From Microtetraspora malaysiensis (lineage in GTDB: Bacteria > Actinomycetota > Actinomycetes > Streptosporangiales > Streptosporangiaceae): a DNA stretch of 64,000 bases. The notes beneath the pieces are model-generated. The model was not told the origin of the DNA and ran no database searches. It saw nothing but the letters and a program-made list of their open reading frames with translations. The position numbers were made by a program, and so were the translations under genes. The stretch is from contig NZ_BBYJ01000034.1 in assembly GCF_001528665.1 (NCBI RefSeq), positions 1 to 64,000 of the forward strand, read 5' to 3'. Below are positions 1 to 8,141 of the stretch, piece after piece. Each line of letters opens with the position of its first letter. Position 1 is the first letter of the stretch.

Positions 1-363
1 GATGATCGTGGTCCGCGGCGTGAGGGCGGCGGCTTCGGCGGCCGTTACGGCTCCCGGGACGACCGTGGTCAGCGGTCCTTCGGTGACCGGCCGCAGCGTT
101 CCTATGGTGATCGGGACAACGATCGTCCGCAGCGTTCCTATGGGGACCGGGACAACGATCGTCCGCAGCGTTCCTATGGGGATCGGGATGCGGCGCGTGG
201 TGACCGGCCGCAGCGTTCGTACGGGGACCGGGACGCGGCGCGTGGTGACCGGCCGCAGCGTTCCTACGGCGACCGGGATTCTGCTCGTGGTTTCCGTGAT
301 CGTGATGATCGTGGTCCGCGGCGTGAGGGCGGCGGCTTCGGCGGCCGTTACGGTTCCCGGGAC
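1..363 (+). repeat. In-frame coding repeats (36/45-nt units and a 60-bp duplicated block)
   Basis: The block at 1-60 and the block at 304-363 are identical except for one synonymous base, 303 bp apart. Between them five copies of a 33-base unit encode DRPQRSYGDRD, followed by either one Asn codon (36-nt period) or four codons, Ala/Ser-Ala-Arg-Gly (45-nt period). All copies keep the frame, so the repeat is maintained as protein sequence. Confidence 0.9.
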
Positions 364-1599
364 CGCGACGCGGATTCGCGCCCGTCGGGTGGACGTTTCC
401 AGCGGAACGATGAGCGCGGTGGGCGCCCGTTCCGGGAGCGTGACGGCGAGGCCGGTTTCCGCGACCGCCCGCGCGAGGACCGCGGCGGGCCCAGGCCGTT
501 CAGCCGCGATGATTTCTCGGGCGGGAGCCGCACCCGATACGGGCAGGAGGCCGAGCCCACTGAGCGCGAGAAGCTGCCCGAGCTGCCGCCCGACATCACG
601 CCGGACGAGCTGGACGGCGAGGCACGCGCTGAGCTGAGGTCGCTGCCGAACGACCTGGCCAAGCTGGTGGCCAGCCACCTGGTGGCGGCCGCCCGCGCGC
701 TGAGCGAGGAGGAGCCCGAGCGGGCGTACGAGCACGCGAAGGTCGCACGCCGTTTCGCCGGCCGGATCGGCGTGGTGCGCGAGGCGGTCGGGATCGCGGC
801 CTACCACGCGGGTCAGTACGCCGAAGCGCTCGGCGACCTCCGGGCCGCGCGGCGGCTGACGGGTTCGGACGAGTACCTGCCGATCATGGCGGACTGCGAG
901 CGGGGCCTCGGCCGACCGGAACGTGCTCTGGATCTGGTCCGCTCCCGCGAGGCCGAGCGACTGGACCGGGCCGGGAAGATCGAGCTGGCGATCGTCGAGT
1001 CCGGCGCGCGCCGTGATCTCGGCCAGCACGACGCCGCGGTGATCACGCTTCAGCGGGTGCCGGAGCTGCGCGATCCGCAGCCGCGGCCGTGGTCGGCCCG
1101 GCTCGCGTTCGCGTACGCGGACGCGCTCGCCGACGCCGGTCACCACGCCGCCGCTGCTGACTGGTTCGCCAAGGCGATGGCGTTCGACGAGGACGGCGAG
1201 ACCGACGCGGCCGAGCGCTATGCCCAGCTGACCGGTGGCGTCATCGAGGACCTCGAAGAGGACTACGACCTCGACGATTCCGGCGACTCCGACGATGCTG
1301 CCGTGGCAGAGAAGGTCGCCGAGGAGCTCCCGTCCGGCGAGGATGAGGTCTCCGGTGACGCGGAGGCAGGGGACGAGAGCGAGCCGGCGCTGGAAGCGGC
1401 CGCTCCGGAGCCCTCCGCCGCACCGGTCGCCGAGGAGGGCGACGCGGTCTCCGCTGAGGAGAAGGGCGACGCCGTCTCCGATGAGGAGAATGAGGAGGCG
1501 GCCAAGGGGGAGGCGGGCGCTCTGGGGCCGGCCTTCATCGAACCGCACTTCGGTGACGTCCTGGATGGCCCGGAGGACCGGGACAAGCCGGCGTCCTGA
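1..1599 (+). CDS. TPR-like protein with RGD-rich repeat N-terminus (5' truncated)
   Basis: The reading frame is open from base 1, so the true start lies upstream of the window. About 532 codons are visible. Codons 1-140 are low complexity, rich in Arg, Gly, Asp and Tyr. An 11-residue unit DRPQRSYGDRD occurs five times (starting at bases 85, 121, 157, 202 and 247), and a 20-residue block at 1-60 recurs at 304-363. The middle part (about 650-1230) is alpha-helical, with TPR-like segments such as the AYHAGQYAEALGDLRAARRL stretch. The C-terminal 120 residues are strongly acidic (EEDYDLDDSGDSDD and similar). A basic repeat region, a helical-repeat core and an acidic tail suggest an RNA- or protein-binding scaffold, but no function is established. 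A strong hairpin follows the stop codon. Confidence 0.8.
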   Translation, partial: DDRGPRREGGGFGGRYGSRDDRGQRSFGDRPQRSYGDRDNDRPQRSYGDRDNDRPQRSYGDRDAARGDRPQRSYGDRDAARGDRPQRSYGDRDSARGFRDRDDRGPRREGGGFGGRYGSRDRDADSRPSGGRFQRNDERGGRPFRERDGEAGFRDRPREDRGGPRPFSRDDFSGGSRTRYGQEAEPTEREKLPELPPDITPDELDGEARAELRSLPNDLAKLVASHLVAAARALSEEEPERAYEHAKVARRFAGRIGVVREAVGIAAYHAGQYAEALGDLRAARRLTGSDEYLPIMADCERGLGRPERALDLVRSREAERLDRAGKIELAIVESGARRDLGQHDAAVITLQRVPELRDPQPRPWSARLAFAYADALADAGHHAAAADWFAKAMAFDEDGETDAAERYAQLTGGVIEDLEEDYDLDDSGDSDDAAVAEKVAEELPSGEDEVSGDAEAGDESEPALEAAAPEPSAAPVAEEGDAVSAEEKGDAVSDEENEEAAKGEAGALGPAFIEPHFGDVLDGPEDRDKPAS

Positions 1600-1612
1600 C
1601 GGATACATGCTG

Positions 1613-1650
1613 AAGGGCGGTGCCACCGGATCTGGTGGCACCGCCCTTTT
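1613..1650 (+). terminator. Bidirectional intrinsic terminator
   Basis: A perfect 15-bp stem (1613-1627 with 1634-1648) has a 6-base loop and ends in TTTT on the + strand and AAAA-complement on the other. It lies between the convergent ends of the TPR gene and the metallo-hydrolase gene, so it can serve both. Confidence 0.9.
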
Positions 1651-1720
1651 CCGTACGCGTATCGGTCTCGAGCTCGCGTGCCTGTCCCGGACCGTACGGG
1701 GTACGGCACGCGCCGGGAGA

Positions 1721-2653
1721 TCAGCCTGACGTGCGGTCCAGCCAGTGAATGATGCCCGCGACGTTGGACGGAGCGCCGCTGAGCAGCTCGAACTGCTCGG
1801 CGGTCGCCTCGTCTCCCCGCAGGGCGGCGTACCGCTCGTGCGTCCGCTCGCGGACCATCGCGACCGCGTGATCCAGGTCGAGACCTTCTGATCGGGCCTG
1901 GCGGGTGAGGTCCACCCATACGCGGAGTTCCTCCGCCGACCGTTCAAGGGTTTCCGTCACGTTCGACACCGGTCCGTAGTGGCTGAAGAGCAGCCGCTGC
2001 GGACCAAGTGCCTCGAACAGGGCGATCGAGTCGAGCGCGACCCCGAGGTCGAAGTCCGGCGGCGGAGTGGCGGGGCGGAGGTCGCCCGTCTCGGGCAGGT
2101 AGACACCGGCGGCGTCACCGACGTAGAGGTCGCCGCTGAGCGAGTCGAGCAGACCGACGTGGTGCTTGGCGTGGCCCGGGGAGTAGTGGCTCGACAGCGT
2201 CCGCCCGTTACCCAGGTCGATGCTGCCGGTGTCGCCGAGCGCCCGGATCCGGGCCGCGTCGGTGGGCGCCAGGGTGCCGAAGAGCACGTCCAGCTTGTCG
2301 CCCCACACCATCTTCGCGCTCGCCATGAGCCGCGACGGGTCGGCGAGGTGCCGGGCGCCCTTCTCGTGTACGACGATTTCGGCCGAGGGATAGAAGCGGG
2401 AGATGTCTCCGACACCGCCCGCGTGGTCCAGATGGATGTGCGTCACGACGACGGTGGCCAGGTCGTCGGGGCCGACGCCGAGTGACGTCAGCGCGTCCCT
2501 GACGATCGGCGCTGAGGTGGAGGTTCCGGTCTCCACCAGACAGGGCCGGTCGCCCAGGATCAGATAACCGGCGGTGATGCCGGAATATCCCGCCATCCTC
2601 GTGTCGATCTCGTAGACGTCCGCGCCCAGCGGTGTCACGTTGTCCACAGTCAC
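1721..2653 (-). CDS. MBL-fold metallo-hydrolase
   Basis: This is a metallo-beta-lactamase-fold hydrolase of about 310 residues. The zinc motif THIHLDHAGG is present (HxHxDH), followed by a YSPGHAKHH segment, a VGDAAG segment (bridging Asp) and a late FSHYGP His, in the order expected of the family. The substrate is unknown; lactonase/glyoxalase-like hydrolases share this architecture. The frame stays open to a TTG at 2683, but the AAGGAG there is only about 2-3 bases from that TTG. The GTG at 2653 has GGGGA about 7 bases upstream and begins just before the first conserved strand, so I prefer it. The gene diverges from the SSB-like gene. Confidence 0.82.
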   Translation of the reverse strand: MTVDNVTPLGADVYEIDTRMAGYSGITAGYLILGDRPCLVETGTSTSAPIVRDALTSLGVGPDDLATVVVTHIHLDHAGGVGDISRFYPSAEIVVHEKGARHLADPSRLMASAKMVWGDKLDVLFGTLAPTDAARIRALGDTGSIDLGNGRTLSSHYSPGHAKHHVGLLDSLSGDLYVGDAAGVYLPETGDLRPATPPPDFDLGVALDSIALFEALGPQRLLFSHYGPVSNVTETLERSAEELRVWVDLTRQARSEGLDLDHAVAMVRERTHERYAALRGDEATAEQFELLSGAPSNVAGIIHWLDRTSG

Positions 2654-2738
2654 CCCAATATCCCCAGAATCTGGTTCGGGCAAAGCTCCTTCAGCCTAGT
2701 GAAGGACAGTGGTCTCTCGACGAGAGGGGAGAGATCAC

Positions 2739-3467
2739 ATGCATCTGAACTCTGTGTTCCTGCGCGGACGGCTGTCCATGGTGCCCGAGCATCGGGAGCT
2801 GCCCAGTGGGGTCGTGCTCACGCGCTGGCGGCTCGCGGTCCGGAGGCCCGATGACCATCCGGGCAGTCAGCGCGCCGACGCCATCGAGTGCGTGACGTTC
2901 GAGGACGACGTCCGCGCGATCGTGTCCGGCTGGCGCCTCGACGACATCGTCGAGGTCGAGGGCGCGGTGCGCCGCCGCTGGTGGCATGGTGGCAGTCGCT
3001 ACGAGATCGAGGTCTGTACGGCGCGCCTGGTCGAACGCCGTTCTGCCCGGAGAGCGCGCGCCGGCAACGATGAGCTCGGCGCGGCTGAGCGCGCCGGGGA
3101 GACGTCTGGAGCGGACGACCGCCCTGCGGCCCCGCCGCCCGACACGCTGTCTCCGGTCGGTCCTTCTTCCCCGTCGGCGTCACCGGCGTCCTTCGCGGCA
3201 ACTGCCGCCCCATCTGCGACACCGGCCGATGCTGGAGACGTACCCGCGGTGGAGACGCGTCCGGAGGTCGAGGCCGTCGCGGAGAAAGGTCACTCCACGG
3301 CGAAGAGGCGCATGACGAGTCCGGTTCGGGGCTTGGGGCTGAACGAGGTGGACTTCCGGGGGACGCGCTCACCCTGGGCGGCCACGGCCAGCGCGTCCTC
3401 GGTCGCCAGCGGATTGAGCAGGACGGCGGTCCCGGACAACTGGCACGCGAGCCGTACGGCGGCATAG
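2739..3467 (+). CDS. Single-stranded DNA-binding (OB-fold) like protein
   Basis: The N-terminal 100 residues resemble an SSB OB fold: NSVFLRGRLSMVPEHRELPSG matches the beta1-beta2 region of bacterial SSB, and later strands (ECVTFEDDVRAIV, IVEVEGAVRRRWW) fit. A Pro/Ala/Ser-rich linker follows, and no acidic SSB tip (DDDIPF-like) is seen at the end. The ATG at 2739 has GAGAGGGGAGAG before it; a longer in-frame start at 2709 lacks this support. The last 178 bases overlap the convergent DUF1015 gene, and the translated tail there (from about residue 184) looks unlike SSB, so the 3' end may be frameshifted. Role inferred: accessory ssDNA binding rather than the essential SSB. Confidence 0.7.
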   Translation: MHLNSVFLRGRLSMVPEHRELPSGVVLTRWRLAVRRPDDHPGSQRADAIECVTFEDDVRAIVSGWRLDDIVEVEGAVRRRWWHGGSRYEIEVCTARLVERRSARRARAGNDELGAAERAGETSGADDRPAAPPPDTLSPVGPSSPSASPASFAATAAPSATPADAGDVPAVETRPEVEAVAEKGHSTAKRRMTSPVRGLGLNEVDFRGTRSPWAATASASSVASGLSRTAVPDNWHASRTAA

Positions 3468-4516
3468 GGGTCGTGATGGACCACCAGCACCTGGCGCTCG
3501 TTGTCGGAGATGCCCCAGACCTTGGGCAGGAGAAACTCGGCGAGGATCGATGTGTCCAGCGCCCGCCAGCGGGCGGACCGCTCGGGCGGCATCGCGTGTT
3601 CGACCTGCAACGGGTCGGGGTTGGTCAGCAGGTGCGCGTGGCCGTCTCCGGCGAGCACGAACGCCGGCCCCGTCGCCGTGGCGAGCCCGGACAGCGCGTC
3701 GTCGAGCGAGACGAACTCCTGCACCTGCCAGGCTCCCTTGGCCCGCGCCGCCGCCTCCGACAGCGCCAGGCCGGGGATCACCCGGTGGATGGCCTTCAGA
3801 TCGGGTGGGTAGACCGTGGAGTCCACCAGGAGCGCCAGCCCGTAGTCCCATGGGCCGGACTCCTCGTGCTCCTCGCACAGCTTCTGGTACGTGGAGTAGC
3901 GGTGGTGTCCGTCCGCGATCAGCGCCTGCCGGTCTCGCAGGTCTTCGCCGATCGCCGCGATCTCCACCGGGTCGGTCACCGGCCAGAGGCGGTGACGGAA
4001 TCCGTCGTCCGTCTGGACGTCGAGGATCGGGACGCGCAGCGCGGCGACCTCGTCCACCAGCCGCGACGCGGCCCCCCCGCCCTCGTACAGCAGGAAGATC
4101 GGTTCGAGGTTCGCCTCCGTCGTCCGCATCAACGCCAGGCGGTCGGCGATCAGGCCCGGCATGACGTCCTCATGCGGCAGCACCGAGGGGGAGCCCACCC
4201 CCAGGGCGCCGATCAGGCCGCGTTGGAGGATCCCGGCTCCACTCTGCTCGTACACGTAGAGCGCGGGCAGCGGGTCCACGGTGAGGGCCCCGGACGACAA
4301 CCACTCGTCCAGTTCGGCTCGCGCGTCCGCGTAGTGGCTCACACCGGGAAGGATCAGGCGCACCACGTTGTTGGGGTGGACGTCGAGCAGATCCTGAGCG
4401 TCATCGGGGGAGACGAGGTCGTACGGCGGCGAGGTCACCGCAGCGAGATCGTCCACCGTGAAGCGCACACCGCGGAACGGACGCAGCACCAGGGCCGGCC
4501 GTTCAGAAGTCTCCAT
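3290..4516 (-). CDS. DUF1015 family protein
   Basis: The product is 408 residues, the usual size for the DUF1015 family. Recognisable parts include the N-terminal LRPFRGVRFT, the SPPYDLVSPDDA stretch, the DGHHRYSTYQ motif in the middle and the C-terminal KSTSFSPKPRTGLVMR signature, so the protein is complete to its last residues. The biochemical function of the family is not established; an HTH or kinase name sometimes given to it is not supported here. I chose the ATG at 4516; another in-frame ATG lies at 4525, and neither has a clear Shine-Dalgarno sequence. Its 3' end lies inside the convergent SSB-like reading frame. Confidence 0.85.
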   Translation of the reverse strand: METSERPALVLRPFRGVRFTVDDLAAVTSPPYDLVSPDDAQDLLDVHPNNVVRLILPGVSHYADARAELDEWLSSGALTVDPLPALYVYEQSGAGILQRGLIGALGVGSPSVLPHEDVMPGLIADRLALMRTTEANLEPIFLLYEGGGAASRLVDEVAALRVPILDVQTDDGFRHRLWPVTDPVEIAAIGEDLRDRQALIADGHHRYSTYQKLCEEHEESGPWDYGLALLVDSTVYPPDLKAIHRVIPGLALSEAAARAKGAWQVQEFVSLDDALSGLATATGPAFVLAGDGHAHLLTNPDPLQVEHAMPPERSARWRALDTSILAEFLLPKVWGISDNERQVLVVHHDPYAAVRLACQLSGTAVLLNPLATEDALAVAAQGERVPRKSTSFSPKPRTGLVMRLFAVE

Positions 4517-4603
4517 ACCGGGCATGTTGCCATAAATGCCCAGTCTTCCCGAGGCTGCGGTGGCCCGTTGGTCAGGAATTCGCATTGCAGGAGGCCCCAC
4601 AGA

Positions 4604-5026
4604 ATGATCCAGGGACGACACGGACCATCGGATGACCAGCAGAACGGCCCGGCTGGAGGTGTTTACGAGTGGTTCCAGCGTGGTGTCAAGCTCCTGGAGG
4701 AGGGCAGTCCGGCCGCCGCGGCGGCACTCCTGGAACGTGCGGCTCAGGTGGAGCCCGATTCCCGCAGCATTCGTGAGGCGCTGGCACGGGCGCAGTTCAA
4801 CTCCCGCAGGTACGTCGACGCGATCGGCAGTTTCCGCTGGATCGTGGACGCCAACCCGGCCGAGGACTACGCCTACTACGGGCTGGGCATGGCATTGTGG
4901 CGCACTGGTGACATCGAGGGAGCTCAGGAGCCGCTGGCCGTCGCCGTGGCCATGCGTCCCGATCTGCGACACTACGTCTCCGCGCTGACCCAGGTGCGGG
5001 CCACCCTGCGGTCGAGGGAGGCGTGA
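4604..5026 (+). CDS. Small TPR (tetratricopeptide) protein
   Basis: The product is 140 residues with three helix-pair repeats: the WFQRGVKLLEEGSPAAAAALLERAAQVEP segment, then REALARAQFNSRRYVDAIGSFR, then AYYGLGMALWRTGDIEGAQEPL. These match the TPR pattern (G8, A20, P32 spacing) and predict a protein-protein adaptor with no catalytic part. The ATG at 4604 follows GCAGGAGG at 4587-4594. The stop overlaps the GTG of the HAD phosphatase gene (GTGA), so the two are probably translationally coupled. The partner protein is unknown. Confidence 0.85.
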   Translation: MIQGRHGPSDDQQNGPAGGVYEWFQRGVKLLEEGSPAAAAALLERAAQVEPDSRSIREALARAQFNSRRYVDAIGSFRWIVDANPAEDYAYYGLGMALWRTGDIEGAQEPLAVAVAMRPDLRHYVSALTQVRATLRSREA

Positions 5027-6039
5027 GTCCCGACATGCCGGCAAGCCTGCTCGAGGCGTACGACACTCTCCTGCTCGACCTGGACGGTGTCGTCTACCTC
5101 GGCCGCCATGCCGTCCGGAACGCTCCCGAAGCCCTCGCCGAGGCGCGGGAGCGCGGGGGACGGCTCGCCTTCGTCACGAACAACGCCTCCCGGACGCCGG
5201 GCGCGATCGCCGAGCATCTCACCGGTCTCGGCATCCCGGCGACCTCCGACGACGTGGTGACGTCCGCCCAGGCGGCCGCCCGGCTGGTGGCCGAGCGGTT
5301 CCCGGCCGGATCTCCCGTGCTGGTCGTCGGCGGCATGGGGCTGCGCGGTGCGGTGCGGGCGTACGGGCTGCGTCCCGTGACCACCGCGCTGGACGGTCCC
5401 GTCGCTGTCGTCCAGGGCATCTGGGACGGCCTGTCCTACGGCCTGCTCTGCGAGGGGACGCTCGCCGTACGGGCGGGGGCCTGGTTCGTCGCGGCGAACG
5501 GGGACACGACGATGCCGACCAATCGGGGCGAACTGCCGGGTAACGGCTCGATGAGCAGGGTGATCGCCACCGCGGCCGGCGTCGAGCCGGTCGTCGCGGG
5601 CAAGCCCGAGCCGCCGCTGCATCGAGAGTCGATCATCCGAACGGGGGCGGAGCGGCCACTGATCGTGGGCGATCGGCTCGACACCGATATCGAAGGCGCG
5701 ACCCGGGCGGGCGTGGACAGCCTGCTCGTCCTGACCGGTGTGACGGGGCCGCTGGACCTGCTCACCGCGCCGCCAGAGCATCGGCCCACGCATGTGGCGG
5801 CGGACCTGTCCGGGCTGCACGAGCCCCCGGCCCGCGTACGGCGCGGCTCCGGCGGATGGGAATGCGGAGGGTGGACGGCCCGCTGCGAAAGCGGCCGGCT
5901 CGACCTGTCCGGCGGCGGTGAGCCGATCGACGCGCTGCGCGCGGCGTGCGCGGCGGCATGGGATGCGGCCGGCGACGGCAGGGTGGACGAGGACGCGGTG
6001 AAGCCGGTCCTCGCGGCCCTCGGGTCGCTGACACGATAA
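5023..6039 (+). CDS. HAD-IIA family phosphatase (NagD/p-nitrophenylphosphatase-like)
   Basis: The product is 338 residues. HAD motif I is LLDLDGVVYLG (nucleophile Asp and general acid Asp), motif II is FVTNNASRTP, motif III is the GKPEPP lysine, and motif IV is IVGDRLDTDIEGA. The C2-type cap between motifs II and III fits subfamily IIA, which dephosphorylates small phosphate esters such as sugar phosphates, nucleotides or phosphoglycolate; the substrate cannot be read from sequence. A C-terminal extension of about 75 residues (from RRGSGGWECGG) is more than a minimal NagD needs. The GTG start at 5023 overlaps the TPR gene stop. Confidence 0.9.
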   Translation: MSPDMPASLLEAYDTLLLDLDGVVYLGRHAVRNAPEALAEARERGGRLAFVTNNASRTPGAIAEHLTGLGIPATSDDVVTSAQAAARLVAERFPAGSPVLVVGGMGLRGAVRAYGLRPVTTALDGPVAVVQGIWDGLSYGLLCEGTLAVRAGAWFVAANGDTTMPTNRGELPGNGSMSRVIATAAGVEPVVAGKPEPPLHRESIIRTGAERPLIVGDRLDTDIEGATRAGVDSLLVLTGVTGPLDLLTAPPEHRPTHVAADLSGLHEPPARVRRGSGGWECGGWTARCESGRLDLSGGGEPIDALRAACAAAWDAAGDGRVDEDAVKPVLAALGSLTR

Positions 6040-6135
6040 CCGCGAACCTCGGCCGGGCGGGCGACGATCGTCACGCCTGGCCGAGGGAGCCTCAGGGAGG
6101 GGAGGGAACCGTCGGAGCGGGCATCCGCGGTGACG

Positions 6136-6483
6136 TCAGAGAAGCTTGCGGAGCCGCAAGAGGTCGCCGAGGCTGGCGTCGATCTTGACCCGGCCGCCGA
6201 AGAGCGCGCGGCCCATGTCGAGTTCGCCGTTGACCATGGAGATCAGGTCCGAGCTGGCGATTGTGATCTTGACCTCGCTGGGCCGGCCGTCCTGAGGAGG
6301 GGCGTCGGTGAACGGGTCCAGCCCCGACCGGTGGATCCGGCCGTAGAAGGTCATGCCGAGGTCGGAGATATGGCAGGTAAGCCTGCGCTCGACGACGTGC
6401 CTGGCACGGTCCTCGTCGCTGATCTCATCGAACTGCTCGACGAGTTTCTCGAGCGCCGCCCGGCATTCCTCGACGGTCGCCAT
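6136..6483 (-). CDS. SCP2 sterol-binding domain protein
   Basis: This is a single-domain protein of 115 residues. The order of elements (N-terminal helices, a beta sheet with LTCHISDLGMTFYGRI and EVKITIASSDLISMVNGEL, and the closing MGRALFGGRVKIDASLGDLLRLRKLL) is that of the SCP2 lipid-transfer family. Such proteins bind hydrophobic ligands in a pocket; the ligand is unknown. The ATG at 6483 has GAGAGG about 7 bases upstream. It stands alone on the minus strand between + strand genes. Confidence 0.85.
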   Translation of the reverse strand: MATVEECRAALEKLVEQFDEISDEDRARHVVERRLTCHISDLGMTFYGRIHRSGLDPFTDAPPQDGRPSEVKITIASSDLISMVNGELDMGRALFGGRVKIDASLGDLLRLRKLL

Positions 6484-7009
6484 GCGTATGCCTCTCTTCC
6501 CACGGCCGATCAGATGCCTCTGTACCTACGGACGGTAGCGTTCTTCATGAGCGCTGCGCGAAATGTGACACGTACCGGAGGATCAGCGACAAGGGGGCCG
6601 CATGGTGGTCGAGGCTCTGCCAGGCTATGTGCGACCGGCCGATGCCCTCACCACGGCCGCCCCGTTCTCGCCGTGGGGCCGTGCCGTGCACCGAGCGCGC
6701 CGCCCCTGCCGGGGTGGCGCGCCCGCCGCGCTGTACGGACCGTACCCGGCCGACAGGACCGCGCTGTACGCATCGCGTCCCAATCACCGGAACCGTGATT
6801 TCCGGGCCCGCGTGGGAGAGCCGCCGGGTGGCACCCGGCGAGGCGCCCACCACGAGGCTGTGCCGGACGGAGTCCGCTACGGTCGGACTGACGAGCGTCA
6901 GGCGTGCCCGCCGTCACGGCGCGGAACCGGACGGGCGGCCGCGATGGCGCACGGGGAACCATCCAGCACGACCAGGATCGGCGCAGGCCGGATCCATCGG
7001 AGGGGACGA
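6484..7009. other. Gene-free region upstream of the tlyA operon
   Basis: No credible gene was found in these 526 bases. The only long + strand frame (from 6602) has an Arg/Gly/Pro-rich composition typical of chance translation of GC-rich DNA. The region should hold promoters for the SCP2 gene (minus) and for the small gene at 7010. It contains a 12-bp hairpin at 6695-6722 (one G-T pair, TGCC loop, no T-run) and a 6-bp inverted repeat at 6871-6889. Confidence 0.6.
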
Positions 7010-7213
7010 ATGACCGAGACCGGCGCAGAGCCGTCGGAGGGGCAGCCGACGCCGCGTGGGGGCGACGAGGCTGTCCAGGGGGCGCTGTCCGCGCTCCGGC
7101 GGCTCGGGGACCTGCCCGTCGCCGAGCACGTCGGCGTGTTCGAGGAGGCGCTGACGTGCCTGGAGGGCGCGCTCGCGTCCGTGGACGAGCCCACCGGAGA
7201 GCCGCGCAGGTGA
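7010..7213 (+). CDS. Small hypothetical protein upstream of tlyA
   Basis: The product is 67 residues, acidic and without membrane segments. The middle (GALSALRRLGDLPVAEHVGVFEEALTCLEGALA) can form two amphipathic helices. The ATG at 7010 is preceded by GGAGGGG at good spacing. A short gene in this position before tlyA is common in actinomycetes. Function unknown; the helices might mediate protein contacts. It ends 118 bases before tlyA, close enough for co-transcription. Confidence 0.7.
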   Translation: MTETGAEPSEGQPTPRGGDEAVQGALSALRRLGDLPVAEHVGVFEEALTCLEGALASVDEPTGEPRR

Positions 7214-7331
7214 ACCGCCGATCACAAGAGGCGGCGTCGGCCTCCTGCGTCGCGTCCCGCCCAGCTTCCCGTTGTGGGCCCGCCTGCGGGCGTGGTGTGT
7301 CGGAGATGTTTCTTATGGGCTGGTGGGGCCG

Positions 7332-8141
7332 ATGAAGCGGGTGCGTCTGGACAGCGAACTGGTCCGTCGCGGGCTGGCCCGCTCGCGGGAGCAGGCAGCG
7401 CAGCTCATCGAGGCGGGCCGGGTGTCGGTGGGCGGCCGTACGGCGGCCAAGTCGGCGACCCAGGTGGACACCGCCGCCGCCATCGTGGTGGCCGAGGACG
7501 TCTCGGGACCCGACTACGTCTCGCGTGGCGCGCACAAGCTGCTCGGCGCGCTGGCCGCCTTCGAGGGGCTCAAGGTCGAGGGACGCCGCTGCCTGGACGC
7601 CGGCGCCTCCACCGGCGGGTTCACCGACGTGCTGCTGCGGCACGGCGCCGCCCATGTGCTCGCGGTGGACGTCGGGTACGGCCAGCTCGCCTGGTCCCTG
7701 CGTACGGACGAGCGCGTCACCGTGATGGAGCGGGTCAACGTCCGCGACCTCACCTCCGACATGGTGGGAGAACCGCCGACCCTGGTCGTGGGCGACCTGT
7801 CGTTCATCTCGCTTCGCTTGGTCCTGCCCGCGTTGACCGCCTGCGCCGCCGAGGTGGCCGAGTTCGCGCTGCTGGTCAAGCCGCAGTTCGAGGTGGGGAA
7901 GGAGCGCGTCGGAGCGGGCGGCGTGGTCCGCGATCCGGCGCTGCGCGCCGGGTCCGTCCGGGACGTCGCCATGGCCGCGCTGGAGCTGGGCCTGGTCGTG
8001 AAGGGCGTCACCGCGAGCCCCCTGCCCGGCCCGTCCGGCAACGTGGAGTACGTCATCTGGCTGGGCAAGGGGCCGGGACACGAGTCGGTGGCCGACCTGG
8101 ACGCGGCCATCGAGCGGGCAGTGGCGGAAGGGCCGCAGTGA
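7332..8141 (+). CDS. tlyA: TlyA family 16S/23S rRNA 2'-O-methyltransferase
   Basis: The product is 269 residues. An S4 RNA-binding domain occupies about residues 5-60 (RLDSELVRRGLARSREQAAQLIEAG). The Rossmann methyltransferase domain starts near residue 63 and shows the SAM motif CLDAGASTGGFTDVLL, the VVGDLSFISL segment (motif IV) and the LLVKPQFEVGKE segment. TlyA methylates cytidine 2'-OH in 16S and 23S rRNA (as in mycobacteria, where loss gives capreomycin resistance). The ATG at 7332 follows GGTGGGG. The stop codon overlaps the GTG of nadK. Confidence 0.93.
   Translation: MKRVRLDSELVRRGLARSREQAAQLIEAGRVSVGGRTAAKSATQVDTAAAIVVAEDVSGPDYVSRGAHKLLGALAAFEGLKVEGRRCLDAGASTGGFTDVLLRHGAAHVLAVDVGYGQLAWSLRTDERVTVMERVNVRDLTSDMVGEPPTLVVGDLSFISLRLVLPALTACAAEVAEFALLVKPQFEVGKERVGAGGVVRDPALRAGSVRDVAMAALELGLVVKGVTASPLPGPSGNVEYVIWLGKGPGHESVADLDAAIERAVAEGPQ

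Noticed and set aside
2-637. A 211-residue frame starting at base 2 over the repeat region
   Set aside because: It is the shifted frame of the same repeats; frame 1 is open from base 1 through to the stop at 1599 and links to the TPR part.
6602-7009. Extended N-terminus of the small gene at 7010
   Set aside because: The extra 136 residues are Arg/Pro/Gly-rich with no domain, and a strong ribosome site lies just before 7010.
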